Source: Actinophytocola gossypii
GTDB lineage: Bacteria > Actinomycetota > Actinomycetes > Mycobacteriales > Pseudonocardiaceae
Direction: 5' to 3'
Assembly (NCBI RefSeq): GCF_025165815.1
Contig: NZ_JAFFZE010000023.1
Coordinates: 62,001-126,000 of the forward strand
DNA: 64,000 nt
Below the pieces are notes generated by a model. It was not told the DNA's origin. It ran no database searches and saw only the letters and a program-made list of their open reading frames with translations. Positions within the stretch are counted from its first letter, which is position 1; each line of letters opens with the position of its first letter. A program made the translations under genes and the position numbers. Shown here piece by piece: positions 26,091 to 34,435 of the stretch.

Positions 26091-27061
26091 CAGGCCACTC
26101 CTCCCCCGGACCAGCGCCGTTTCCTGGCGACGACGAACCGGACCGTGTCGGCGATCCAGTCCGAGTCGGTGCGCAGCACCAGGTGACCGCCGCCGGCGCG
26201 GCGCACACCGGCCGCGACCCGAACCCGGTGCTCGGCGGACGCGGCGGCGAACTCCCGGCGCAGCAGCGCGGTGGCCTGCACCTCGCGCTGCCGGCCGCTC
26301 TCCGGGTCGGCCAGCACCACGGTGCCGACGTCGGGCAGGTCGAGGTCGCGCGGGTCGAGGACCTCGACCGCGATCAGGTCGTGCCGGGTGGACAGCGCGC
26401 GCAGCGGCCGCTGCCAGTCGTCGTCGCCGAGGAAGTCGGAGATCACCACGGCCAGCCCGCGGCGGCGCGGGGGCCGGCGCAGCTGCTCGATGGCCTCGGC
26501 GAGGTCGCCGCGCACGCCCTCGGGCGCCGCGGGGGTCTCGGCGATCCGGCGCACCAGGCCGCGGGCGTGCGCGAGCCCGCCGCGGGGCGGCACCCGGACC
26601 GTCTTCTCGCCGGTGGCGATGATCGCGCCGATCCGGTTCCCGCCGCCGCCGGTGAGGTGCGCGATCGCGGCGGACGCGGCCACCGCCAGGTCCCGCTTCT
26701 CACACGCGGCGGTGCCGAAGAACAGGCTCCCGGACAGGTCGACGACCAGCCAGGTCTCCAGCTCGCGGTCGGCGATGGTCTCCCGGATGTGCGGGACGGT
26801 GGTGCGCGCGGTGACCGCCCAGTCCATCCGGCGCACGTCGTCGCCGGGTTGATAGGCGCGAGCCTCGCCGGGTTCGGAGCCGGGGCCGGGCACCAGGCCG
26901 AGGTGGTTGCCCTGCAGCAGCCCGTCGAGCCGGCGGCGCACGTCGAGCTCGAGCAGGCGCAGGCCGTGTTCCATCCGGTCGCCCTGCATGATCGGGGGCG
27001 CCCAGCCGGGCCGGTCCCTGTCCTTCTTCGAGGTCACGTCCTTGTCCACGGCTGCGGTCAC
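26090..27061 (-). CDS. DUF58 protein of the MoxR1 cluster (Rv1480-like)
   Basis: The 323-aa protein starts at GTG 27061, overlapping the moxR stop (GTGA). It has the DUF58 core GSEPGEARAYQPGDDVRRMDWAVTART (about residues 61-87), with VVDLSGSLFFG and VVISDFLGD further on, a VWA-like fold with an altered metal site. Gene order moxR-DUF58-VWA is conserved across bacteria. The role is presumed to be an adaptor between the ATPase and its client. Confidence 0.9.
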   Translation of the reverse strand: MTAAVDKDVTSKKDRDRPGWAPPIMQGDRMEHGLRLLELDVRRRLDGLLQGNHLGLVPGPGSEPGEARAYQPGDDVRRMDWAVTARTTVPHIRETIADRELETWLVVDLSGSLFFGTAACEKRDLAVAASAAIAHLTGGGGNRIGAIIATGEKTVRVPPRGGLAHARGLVRRIAETPAAPEGVRGDLAEAIEQLRRPPRRRGLAVVISDFLGDDDWQRPLRALSTRHDLIAVEVLDPRDLDLPDVGTVVLADPESGRQREVQATALLRREFAAASAEHRVRVAAGVRRAGGGHLVLRTDSDWIADTVRFVVARKRRWSGGGVA

Positions 27062-28119
27062 GGCATCCCGGCGACCCCGACCGGGGGCTGCATGCCGCCG
27101 GCCTGCGGGTGCGCGGTGACCTGCGGCAGCGGGACGGTCTGCAGCACGCGGGAGACGATGTGGTCCAGCGGCACGCTGTCGGCGAGCGCGTCGTAGGACA
27201 GCACGAGCCGGTGACGCAGCACGTCGGGGATCACGTCGACGACGTCCTGGGGCAGCACGTAGTCGCGGCCGCGGATCAGCGCGAGCGCGCGGGCGGAGGC
27301 GATGATGCCGAGGCTGGCGCGCGGGGAGGCGCCGTAGGCCACCCACCCGGCGACGTCGTTGAGCCCGTGCTCGCGCGGGGTGCGGGTGGCGAGGACGACG
27401 CGGACGGTGTAGTCGACCAGCGCGTGGTGCACGAACACCCGGGCGGCGACGTCCTGCAGGCGGACCAGCTCGGCCGGGGTGAGCACCTGCTGCGGGACCG
27501 GCGGGGTGACACCCATCCGGTAGACGATCTCCCGCTCCTCCTCGGCCGTCGGGTAGTCGACGATGATCTTGAAGAGGAACCGGTCGCGCTGGGCCTCCGG
27601 GAGCGGGTAGACGCCCTCGCTCTCGATCGGGTTCTGCGTGGCGAGCACGAGGAACGGGTCGGGCATCGGGAAGGTCTCGCCGCCGATGGAGACGTGGCGT
27701 TCGGCCATCACCTCGAGCATCGCCGACTGCACCTTGGCCGGGGCGCGGTTGATCTCGTCGGCGAGCACGAAGTTGGCCACCACCGGGCCGAGTTCGACGT
27801 CGAACTTCTCGCTGCCCTGCCGGTAGATCCGGGTGCCGAGGATGTCGGCCGGCACGAGGTCCGGGGTGAACTGCACGCGGGTGAACGACCCGCCGACGAC
27901 ACGGGCGAAGGTCTCCACGGCGAGCGTCTTGGCCACGCCCGGGACGCCCTCCAGGAGCAGGTGCCCCTTCGACAACAGGCCGACCAGCATCCGCTCCACC
28001 AGCCGGTCCTGCCCGACGATGACGCGCTTGACCTCGAACACCGTGCGCTCGAGCAGCTGGGCGTCGCGGGCGGGCGTACTCGGCTCGTTCCCGTTCGCGG
28101 ACTCCGCCGGCTCGGTCAC
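27058..28119 (-). CDS. MoxR-family AAA+ ATPase (MoxR1-like)
   Basis: The 353-aa protein has Walker A EGVPGVAKT (about residues 58-66), Walker B FVLADEINRAPAK (about 117-129), sensor 1 in FLVLATQNPIE and the arginine-finger region PEAQRDRFLFK. It starts at GTG 28119, 7 nt after AGGAGGAGG, and overlaps the DUF58 gene by 4 nt. It is the energy-using member of the MoxR-DUF58-VWA module that precedes fabG-inhA-hemH, as in M. tuberculosis Rv1479-Rv1485. Confidence 0.93.
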   Translation of the reverse strand: MTEPAESANGNEPSTPARDAQLLERTVFEVKRVIVGQDRLVERMLVGLLSKGHLLLEGVPGVAKTLAVETFARVVGGSFTRVQFTPDLVPADILGTRIYRQGSEKFDVELGPVVANFVLADEINRAPAKVQSAMLEVMAERHVSIGGETFPMPDPFLVLATQNPIESEGVYPLPEAQRDRFLFKIIVDYPTAEEEREIVYRMGVTPPVPQQVLTPAELVRLQDVAARVFVHHALVDYTVRVVLATRTPREHGLNDVAGWVAYGASPRASLGIIASARALALIRGRDYVLPQDVVDVIPDVLRHRLVLSYDALADSVPLDHIVSRVLQTVPLPQVTAHPQAGGMQPPVGVAGMP

Positions 28120-28438
28120 GGACAAACCTCCTCCTAAGACGTGCTCCTCCTGCCTACCAGGCAACCCGATCACCGGTGTGACGGCTGTGAAGCTCTCACG
28201 CCGCACACTATGCGCGACGAACGACCCGTTCCCCGAACCGACCGCCCCCGTTCCGTCGCGGGCTGTGGGGCGCGCCCCACCGGCGAGTAGCCGGTCTGCG
28301 GTATCGTCGGACCCAGCGCGTGGGGTACGCGCCGCGACTCGCCGGAAGGCTCGAAGCCACCCCTTTGGTGTCAGGTTGGCGACGGATGCCGCGCTCAGGT
28401 CCGTCCGTGCGAGTCCGGGCGGTGAGCGAGGTGCTCCG
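28120..28438. promoter_or_regulatory. Divergent intergenic region (319 bp) with a 16-bp palindrome
   Basis: The gap between moxR (minus) and the phosphotransferase gene (plus) holds no supported ORF. It contains a perfect 16-bp palindrome at 28265-28280 (GTGGGG-CGCG-CCCCAC) and a hairpin at 28316-28332 (GCGCGT, 5-nt loop, ACGCGC). These could be regulator sites or leader structure for the + gene. I could not match the leader to a known riboswitch. Confidence 0.5.
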
Positions 28439-29614
28439 ATGAAGACGCTGCCCGACAACCCCAACCTCGACCATCTGCGCCGCCAGGCGAAGGATCTGCT
28501 CGCCGGCCTGCGGGACTCCGACCCGGACGCCTCGCTCGCCGACGCGCAGACCTCCCTCGCCGAACAGTACGGGTTCCGGACCTGGGCCGACCTGAAGGCG
28601 GAGGTCGACCGCACGCGGGGCACGGTCGACGTCGCCGATCCCGCGCTCGCCCGGCGAATCGCGGAACGGTTCGGATTGGGCGAGGTGACCGGACCGATGC
28701 GCTCGGTGTCCCGTCCGGACGAGGCCGGCCGGCGCTGGACTTTGCCCACCGACCGGGGCCGTTGGGCGCCGCGGACCGTCGACGACGTGTTCCCGGTGAC
28801 CGACGGCGAGGACAACACTCGTTTCCAGGAAGCCGCGGCGCGAGCCGGCGTGCTGCTGCCTGCCCCGGTCCGCGGCAGGACCGGCGCCTCGGTCGAGGAG
28901 ATCGACGGCAATCGGTGGCGCGTCTACCAGTGGCTGCGTTCCGGGCCGCCGCTGGCCGCGCCGGTCAGCGCCGTCGTCACCCGGGCGGTCGGGGACATCC
29001 TCGCCACCATCCACGCACTGCGCTTCCCGGTGGCGGAGATCTGCCCGTGGAACGCCCGGCGGCTGTCGACGACGAGCTGGGCACGGCTCGCGCAGGTTGC
29101 GGCGGACCGGGGCGCCGCCTGGTCCGCGGTGCTCGACTCGGCGGTTCCGACGCTGGTCGAACTGGAGTCCATCGGTGCCGGGGTGGTGACGGGGGAGCCG
29201 GTGATGTGCCATAACAACCTCAGCCCGGGCAACGTGCGCCGTGGTCCGGACGGCCGGCTTGCCGTCGCCGGCTGGGAGCACGCGAGCGGGCTCCCACCCG
29301 AGTGGGAGCTGTCCGCGGCGCTGGCCGCCTGGGCGGTCGATCCACGTGGCGGGGTCAACGCCGCCGGTGCCCGTGCGCTGCTGGACGGCTACCGCGCACG
29401 GGCGGGCGTCCTGCCCCCGCTGTCCCTCGACACCTTCCGCAGCGCGGCGATCGGCCTGCTGAACTACGTGTCGGGGCAGGTTCATCTGGCACTCGAGGCC
29501 GACTCACCTGACGAGCGGCGGTACGCCGACCGCGACGTGCGGCACGTGCTCACCCACCTGCCGACCCGAACGACCTACAGCAGCCTGGTCACCTGGGGGA
29601 CGATGCCGCCGTAG
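28439..29614 (+). CDS. Aminoglycoside-phosphotransferase-fold kinase with ankyrin-type N-terminal segment
   Basis: The 391-aa protein starts at ATG 28439 (GCGAGG before it). The first 60 residues (NPNLDHLRRQAKDLL and YGFRTWADLKAEV) match the short segment that precedes ankyrin or kinase domains in several actinobacterial proteins. The rest has an APH-type kinase layout with VMCHNNLSPGNV (catalytic loop, about residue 257; the usual Asp of HxD is replaced by Asn) and LAVAGWEHASGLPPEWEL in place of the D-x-D/E segment. The two altered positions suggest weakened or absent kinase activity. The 3' end overlaps the convergent NlpC gene by 40 nt. Confidence 0.78.
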   Translation: MKTLPDNPNLDHLRRQAKDLLAGLRDSDPDASLADAQTSLAEQYGFRTWADLKAEVDRTRGTVDVADPALARRIAERFGLGEVTGPMRSVSRPDEAGRRWTLPTDRGRWAPRTVDDVFPVTDGEDNTRFQEAAARAGVLLPAPVRGRTGASVEEIDGNRWRVYQWLRSGPPLAAPVSAVVTRAVGDILATIHALRFPVAEICPWNARRLSTTSWARLAQVAADRGAAWSAVLDSAVPTLVELESIGAGVVTGEPVMCHNNLSPGNVRRGPDGRLAVAGWEHASGLPPEWELSAALAAWAVDPRGGVNAAGARALLDGYRARAGVLPPLSLDTFRSAAIGLLNYVSGQVHLALEADSPDERRYADRDVRHVLTHLPTRTTYSSLVTWGTMPP

Positions 29615-30888
29615 CGGACCGAGGTGACGCGGACGTGGGAGCCCGAGTACGGGGCCTCGACCATCTGCTCGTTGCCGATGTAGAGGGCGACGTGGTGGAT
29701 GCGGCCGCCGGTGGCCCAGAACAGCATGTCGCCGGGGCGTTTCTGGCTCAGCGGGTGCCGCGGGCCGGCGTGGTACTGGTAGCCGCTGTAGTGGGGCAGG
29801 TTGAAGCCGGCCGCCGCGAAGGCGTAGATCATCAGGCCGGAGCAGTCGAAGCCGACCTTCCTGTAGTCGCCGTAGGAGTCGGCTACGCCGCCGTCGCGGA
29901 TACCGCGCGTCGGGCCGTAGGCGTTGCCGCCGCCCCAGGCGTAGGGCACGCCGACCTGGGACAGCGCGCGGTTGATCACGGCCCGGACGGTGCCGTTGGC
30001 CGGGGCGGGGGTGGGGGCGCTGGACGAGGAAGACGAAGTGGACGACGACGTGGCGGCGGCGGCGTTGGCGGCGTCCTCGCGTTGTTTGGCGTCCAGCCAG
30101 TCCTGGTACCGCTCCCGCTGGTCCTCCAGGCCGCCGACCCGCGCCCGGGCGGCGGCCAGGCGCTGCTCGGCGCGGTCCTTGCGGGCCTGGATCTCGCCGG
30201 TTCGGGCGGCCTGGTCCTGGCGGGCCTGGCGGGCGGCGGCGGTCGCGGTGTCGGCGGCGGACTTCGCGGCTCGGGCGCGGTCCGCCTTGTCCCTGGCCAC
30301 CTTGAGGGCGGCGCGGGCGGCGGAATCCTTGTTCGCCTTGTCGGTGCGGGCGCGTTCCAGGTCGTCGAGGGAGTCGAGTTGGCTCTCGCCGACGACGTTG
30401 AGCAGTTGGGCGCGGTCGAGCAGGTCCTGGGGGGAGGTCGCGCCCAGGTAGGCGGACAGTGAGCCGACGGTGCTGCCCTGCTTGTAGCTGCCGGCGGCGA
30501 ACTCGTCGAGGGCCTCGCGGGCGTCGTCGACGCCCTCGGCGGCGGCGGTCGCGGCCGCGCGGGCGGCGTCGGCGTCCGTCTTGGCCCGGGCGGCCTCGTC
30601 CTCGGCGGTGCGCAGGTCGACGAGAGCCTTGTTGGCCTCCTCGAGCTTGAGGGCGACCTGGGCCTGCAGGTCGAGCAGCAGCGCCTCGGCCCGGGCGACC
30701 TCGTTGGTCAGCTCGCCCACCCGGGAGGCGCGGGAGCCGGCGGTGTCCCGGCTGCTGTCCAGTTCGGCGTCGCTCGGGTTCGGCGGGGGCGGGGGTACCG
30801 CGACCGCGCCCTGCGTGCCCAGCGCCAGCACGAGCACGACGGTCGCGGCGGTGGTCGCGGCCCTGGCGCTCAGCCGTGTGATGCCCAT
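29575..30888 (-). CDS. NlpC/P60 peptidoglycan endopeptidase with coiled-coil (RipA-like)
   Basis: The 437-aa protein has a signal peptide (about residues 1-30, ending VAVPPPPP), a long Ala-rich coiled coil (about 40-280, including QDLLDRAQLLNVV), a Ser-rich linker and a C-terminal NlpC/P60 domain. In that domain FDCSGLMIYAF gives the catalytic Cys (about residue 353) and RIHHVALYIG the His. RipA/RipB enzymes cut between D-Glu and meso-diaminopimelate in peptidoglycan for cell separation. It lies near the MoxR1 cluster as ripA does in M. tuberculosis, but here a kinase-like gene intervenes. Confidence 0.93.
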   Translation of the reverse strand: MGITRLSARAATTAATVVLVLALGTQGAVAVPPPPPNPSDAELDSSRDTAGSRASRVGELTNEVARAEALLLDLQAQVALKLEEANKALVDLRTAEDEAARAKTDADAARAAATAAAEGVDDAREALDEFAAGSYKQGSTVGSLSAYLGATSPQDLLDRAQLLNVVGESQLDSLDDLERARTDKANKDSAARAALKVARDKADRARAAKSAADTATAAARQARQDQAARTGEIQARKDRAEQRLAAARARVGGLEDQRERYQDWLDAKQREDAANAAAATSSSTSSSSSSAPTPAPANGTVRAVINRALSQVGVPYAWGGGNAYGPTRGIRDGGVADSYGDYRKVGFDCSGLMIYAFAAAGFNLPHYSGYQYHAGPRHPLSQKRPGDMLFWATGGRIHHVALYIGNEQMVEAPYSGSHVRVTSVRYGGIVPQVTRLL

Positions 30889-31075
30889 ACGGGACTACCT
30901 CCCTGACCTGCACGTTCGGCTCGAGCTCGACCCACTGTGCCACTCCTGTCTCGTTTGACACCACTCGTAACAGCAGAAACATGGCCAACTCGGACAACAT
31001 TCACTCAGCCGGGAGCGGGAGGGACACGGAGGGTGGCGGGCGGAACGCTTCCGAGGGAATCGGCGATAATCTTTC

Positions 31076-31102
31076 GGAACCACCGCCACGGTCCCGACCG
31101 TC
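31076..31102 (+). promoter_or_regulatory. SigE/SigR-like promoter for the PQ-rich membrane protein gene
   Basis: GGAAC (31076-31080) and CGTC (31099-31102) are separated by 18 nt, resembling stress ECF sigma promoters of actinobacteria, 64 nt upstream of the GTG start. An 8-bp hairpin (31123-31130 with 31139-31146) follows in the leader just before AGGAGGGG. The rest of this 277-bp divergent region shows nothing else I can name. Confidence 0.35.
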
Positions 31103-31165
31103 GTATGCGGTGACGCATCTTCCCGGCCGCCGCGACGCGCGGCCGGTCCTTTCAGGAGGGGAACC

Positions 31166-32584
31166 GTGAGCTATCCAGGTTCAGGCGGACCGTGGCAGCC
31201 GAATGACCCGAACCAGCCGGGCAGTGGGCCGGTTCCGGCCCAGCCGCAGCAGCCCGGTTACCCACAGCAGGGTGCCTACCCCCAGTCGGGTGGCTTCCCG
31301 CAGCAGCCGGGATACCAGCAGCCGGCCGGGTACGAGCAGGGGTACGGGTACGGCGCCGCGCCGCCCGCGCCGAAGAAGAAGGGCAAGGGCCCGATCATCG
31401 GCTCGATCGCCGCGGTGCTGGTCATCGCGGTCGGCGTGGCCGCGACGGTCTTCATGCTGAACCGCGGCGGCGACGACCCGGCGGGCGAGGCGAGCCCGAC
31501 CGAGGCCGCCACGAACCTGGTGAACAGCCTCAGCCAGGGCGACGTGCTCGGCGTGCTGGAGAGCCTGACCCCGGCGGAGTCCGCGCTGATGGTCGACTTC
31601 AACGCGAAGTCGACCGAGCGGCTCAAGGAGCTGAACATCTACAAGGACGACGCCGACCCGAACAAGCTGCACGGGGCGACGATCGAGGCCAAGAACCTCA
31701 AGTACGACGAGGCCGCGGCCGAGAAGGTCAACGACCACCTGACGATCACCAAGCTGGTCGGCGGCACGGTCGGCGTGCGGACGGACATGACGGAGCTGCC
31801 GTTCACCGAGGAGTTCCTGGACGCCGCGTTCCCCGACGGTGTCATGGCCAAGGAGTCGACCAACGAGGAGGTCGACATCGCCGACGTGGTCAAGGAGACC
31901 GGCGAGCCGGTCCGGATCGCCACGGTGAACGTCGACGGCGAGTGGTACCCGAGCCTCTTCTACACGGTCGCGGACTACGCGCTGCTCGAGGCGGACAAGG
32001 AGTGGCCGGCGGAGTCGATCGCGAACAACGGCGCCGACGACGCCGAGGGCGCGGTCCGGGAGATGGTGGAGGCCTCGATCGGCGCCGACGTGGAGCGGAT
32101 CATCGAGCTGCTGCCGCCGGACGAGATGGGCGCGCTGCACGACGCCGGCCCGGCCCTGCTGGAGGAGATGGGCACGCCACCGGCCGCCGAGGGCGTGGAG
32201 ATCACCACCCTGGAGACCGAGGTGACCGACGCGGAGAGCGGCGGCCAGAAGGTCCTGCTGTCCAACCTGGAGCTCACCGTCGAGGGCGAGACGGTCAAGG
32301 TCAGCCGCGACGGCGACTGCTACACCGTCGAGGCACAGGGCCGCACCCAGCCGATGTGCGCCGACGACCTCAGCACCGAGATGGGCGACAGCACCATGAG
32401 CCCGGAGATGCAGCAGGCGCTCACCAATCTGGCGTCCGGGATGATGAAGAACACCGGCGTCGTCGTCACCGAGTTCGACGGCAAGTGGTACGTGAGCCCG
32501 CTGCGGACGTACACCGAGCTTGGCCTGTCCGCGATCAGCGAGCTGACCGCGGAGGACGTCTTCGCGCTGATCGAGGCGCAGTAG
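31166..32584 (+). CDS. PQ/G-rich membrane-anchored extracytoplasmic protein, 472 aa
   Basis: It starts at GTG 31166 after AGGAGGGG. Residues 1-70 are a cytoplasmic Pro/Gln/Gly/Tyr-rich tail with loose repeats (QQPGYPQQ, FPQQPGYQQ), then KKKGKG and one membrane helix (IIGSIAAVLVIAVGVAATVFML, about 76-97). The remaining 370 residues are acidic and likely outside the cell, with two similar halves suggested by TNLVNSLSQGDVLGVLESLTPAE and REMVEASIGADVERIIELLPPDE, each followed by a beta-rich part. The pattern is common in actinobacteria, but I do not know a function. Bounded by a bidirectional terminator. Confidence 0.8.
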   Translation: MSYPGSGGPWQPNDPNQPGSGPVPAQPQQPGYPQQGAYPQSGGFPQQPGYQQPAGYEQGYGYGAAPPAPKKKGKGPIIGSIAAVLVIAVGVAATVFMLNRGGDDPAGEASPTEAATNLVNSLSQGDVLGVLESLTPAESALMVDFNAKSTERLKELNIYKDDADPNKLHGATIEAKNLKYDEAAAEKVNDHLTITKLVGGTVGVRTDMTELPFTEEFLDAAFPDGVMAKESTNEEVDIADVVKETGEPVRIATVNVDGEWYPSLFYTVADYALLEADKEWPAESIANNGADDAEGAVREMVEASIGADVERIIELLPPDEMGALHDAGPALLEEMGTPPAAEGVEITTLETEVTDAESGGQKVLLSNLELTVEGETVKVSRDGDCYTVEAQGRTQPMCADDLSTEMGDSTMSPEMQQALTNLASGMMKNTGVVVTEFDGKWYVSPLRTYTELGLSAISELTAEDVFALIEAQ

Positions 32585-32595
32585 TCGACGAACAT

Positions 32596-32635
32596 CCGGT
32601 GGCCCGGTTCCCGCTCGTGGGAGGCGGGCCACCGG
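32596..32635. terminator. Bidirectional hairpin terminator
   Basis: Perfect 11-bp stem CCGGTGGCCCG/CGGGCCACCGG (32596-32606 with 32625-32635), with an inner TCCC/GGGA pair in the loop, between convergent genes ending at 32584 and 32645. Confidence 0.75.
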
Positions 32636-32644
32636 CTTGTCGGT

Positions 32645-34435
32645 CTACGGACGGGGTGCCGGCTGGTAGGAGTCGGCCTGCGTCGCGTACATCGCGGCGT
32701 AGTGGTCGCCGGCGGCCATCAACTCGTCGTGGCCGCCGCACTCCAGGACCCGCTGGTCGCCCAGCACGACGATCTGGTCCGCGGCGCGCACCGTGGAGAA
32801 GCGGTGCGACACCAGAACCGTGACGAGCCCGCGCGCCGCGCCGGCGGAGGTGGCCGCGGCGTACCGCTCGAACAGTCCGTGCTCGGTGGCGGCGTCCAGG
32901 GACGCGGTCGGCTCGTCGAGGAACAGCACCAGGGGTTCGGCGCGCATCAGGGCCCGGCCGAGCGCCAGCTTCTGCCACTGGCCGGTGGACAGGTCGACCC
33001 CGTCCCAGCTCGCGCCGAGCTGGGTGGCCGCGCCCCTCGGGAGCGCGCGCACCAGGTCGGTCGCCCCTGCTCGGTCCACCGCCCGTGCGACCTCGCGGTC
33101 GTCGTCGAGGTGCGGCAGGTCCCCGACTCCCACGGTGCGTCCTGCGGTGAACTCGAACCGGGCGAAGTCCTGGAAGGCCGCCGAGAGCCGGCGCCGCCAG
33201 GAGGTCGGGTCGAGGTCGGCCAGGTCGACCCCGTCGACCAGGATCCGGCCCTCGGTGGGCCGGTACATCCCGGCGAGCAGCTTCACCACGGTCGTCTTGC
33301 CGGCGCCGTTCTCGCCCACCAGCGCCAGCACCGATCCCGCCGGGATGGTCAGCGAGACGTGCCGCAGCACCCAGGAGTCCGAGCCCGGATAGCGGAACGA
33401 CACGTCGTCGAACACGATCCCGCCGGTGAGTCTCTCCGGCGCCGGCAGCCCGCCCGAGCGCACCGCCGCCGCGGCCGCGTAGTCCCGCAGCCACCGCACG
33501 CGGCCGGCCGTGCGCAGGGTCTGGCCCAGCCCGCTGATGCTGAGCACCGGCCACAGCAGGGCGGTCTGCACCTGCTGGCTGAGGTAGATCACCAGCACCA
33601 CGTCGCCGGCCGGCGCATGACCGCCCAGGACGCGCCACAGCACGAACGCCACCGCGGCGACCACCCCGGCGGCGTAGCCGAGGTCGCGGGCCGCGGCCAG
33701 CAGGCCGGCCCGCCGCTCCGCGCGGTGCAGCGGGCGGCGGTGGTCGGACCAGGCACGGCCGCAGCGCCGGCCGATCTCGTCGGCCAGGCCGAACACCCGG
33801 ATCTCCATTCCGGCGTCCCGGTCGTAGGCGAGCGACCGAAGGTGGGCGGCCAGCCGGCCCGGCTCGGCCGACTCCTCCTCCGCCCGCCGGTGCCAGCGCT
33901 GCTGGATCCCGCCGGTCAGCACGGCCGGCAGCGCCAGCAGCACCAACGCCACCATCCCCGGGTGCACCCCCACCAGCAGGACGAGGACCGTGAGCGCGCC
34001 GCACACCGACTTCACCGCCATGGCCAGCGCGTTCAACGAGCGACCGAGCATGCCCTGGCCCTGCCGCAGCAGTTCCAGCTTGTCGCGGTACTCGGGGTTC
34101 TCGTGGTGGTCCAGCCCGGGCAGGGTCGCGCAGATCGTGGCGATCTCGACGTCGAAGGCGTGCGCGACCTTCTCGCTGAGGACCAGTCGCCACTGGCTGC
34201 CGGCCAGGTCGAGCTGCCACCCGAGCACCACACCGGCCACCAACCCGACCACGCCCACCACGACCGAGGACGTGTCCTGCTGGACCACTCCGGTGGTCAG
34301 GACGGCCAGCCACAGCCCGGCCAGCAGGGCGAGTACGTTGCCCAGCGGCTCCAGCACCGCCGCGGCGGTGCGCCACCGGTCGACCCGCCAGGCGGTGGTG
34401 ACCAGCAGGGCCACGGCACGCAAGTGCTCAGCCAC
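32645..34435 (-). CDS. ABC exporter (fused permease-ATPase), lanthipeptide cluster
   Basis: The 596-aa protein has about six membrane helices in residues 1-310, then an ATPase with Walker A GENGAGKTT (about 381-389), LSTGQWQKLALGRAL signature (about 490-504) and FLDEPTASLD Walker B. The SQTGQWQ-like signature is typical of exporters in lantibiotic clusters. It overlaps the preceding ABC gene by 8 nt and starts at GTG 34435. Together they probably form a heterodimeric exporter, comparable to RamA/RamB of SapB clusters, acting on the mature lanthipeptide. Confidence 0.88.
   Translation of the reverse strand: MAEHLRAVALLVTTAWRVDRWRTAAAVLEPLGNVLALLAGLWLAVLTTGVVQQDTSSVVVGVVGLVAGVVLGWQLDLAGSQWRLVLSEKVAHAFDVEIATICATLPGLDHHENPEYRDKLELLRQGQGMLGRSLNALAMAVKSVCGALTVLVLLVGVHPGMVALVLLALPAVLTGGIQQRWHRRAEEESAEPGRLAAHLRSLAYDRDAGMEIRVFGLADEIGRRCGRAWSDHRRPLHRAERRAGLLAAARDLGYAAGVVAAVAFVLWRVLGGHAPAGDVVLVIYLSQQVQTALLWPVLSISGLGQTLRTAGRVRWLRDYAAAAAVRSGGLPAPERLTGGIVFDDVSFRYPGSDSWVLRHVSLTIPAGSVLALVGENGAGKTTVVKLLAGMYRPTEGRILVDGVDLADLDPTSWRRRLSAAFQDFARFEFTAGRTVGVGDLPHLDDDREVARAVDRAGATDLVRALPRGAATQLGASWDGVDLSTGQWQKLALGRALMRAEPLVLFLDEPTASLDAATEHGLFERYAAATSAGAARGLVTVLVSHRFSTVRAADQIVVLGDQRVLECGGHDELMAAGDHYAAMYATQADSYQPAPRP

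Noticed and set aside
28120-28438. Riboswitch upstream of the phosphotransferase gene
   Set aside because: Hairpins are present but I cannot match them to conserved cores of known classes, so only palindromes are recorded.
30889-31165. c-di-AMP (ydaO) riboswitch before the NlpC/P60 gene
   Set aside because: Such switches often precede cell-wall hydrolase genes in actinobacteria, but I did not recognise its conserved pieces here on the minus strand.
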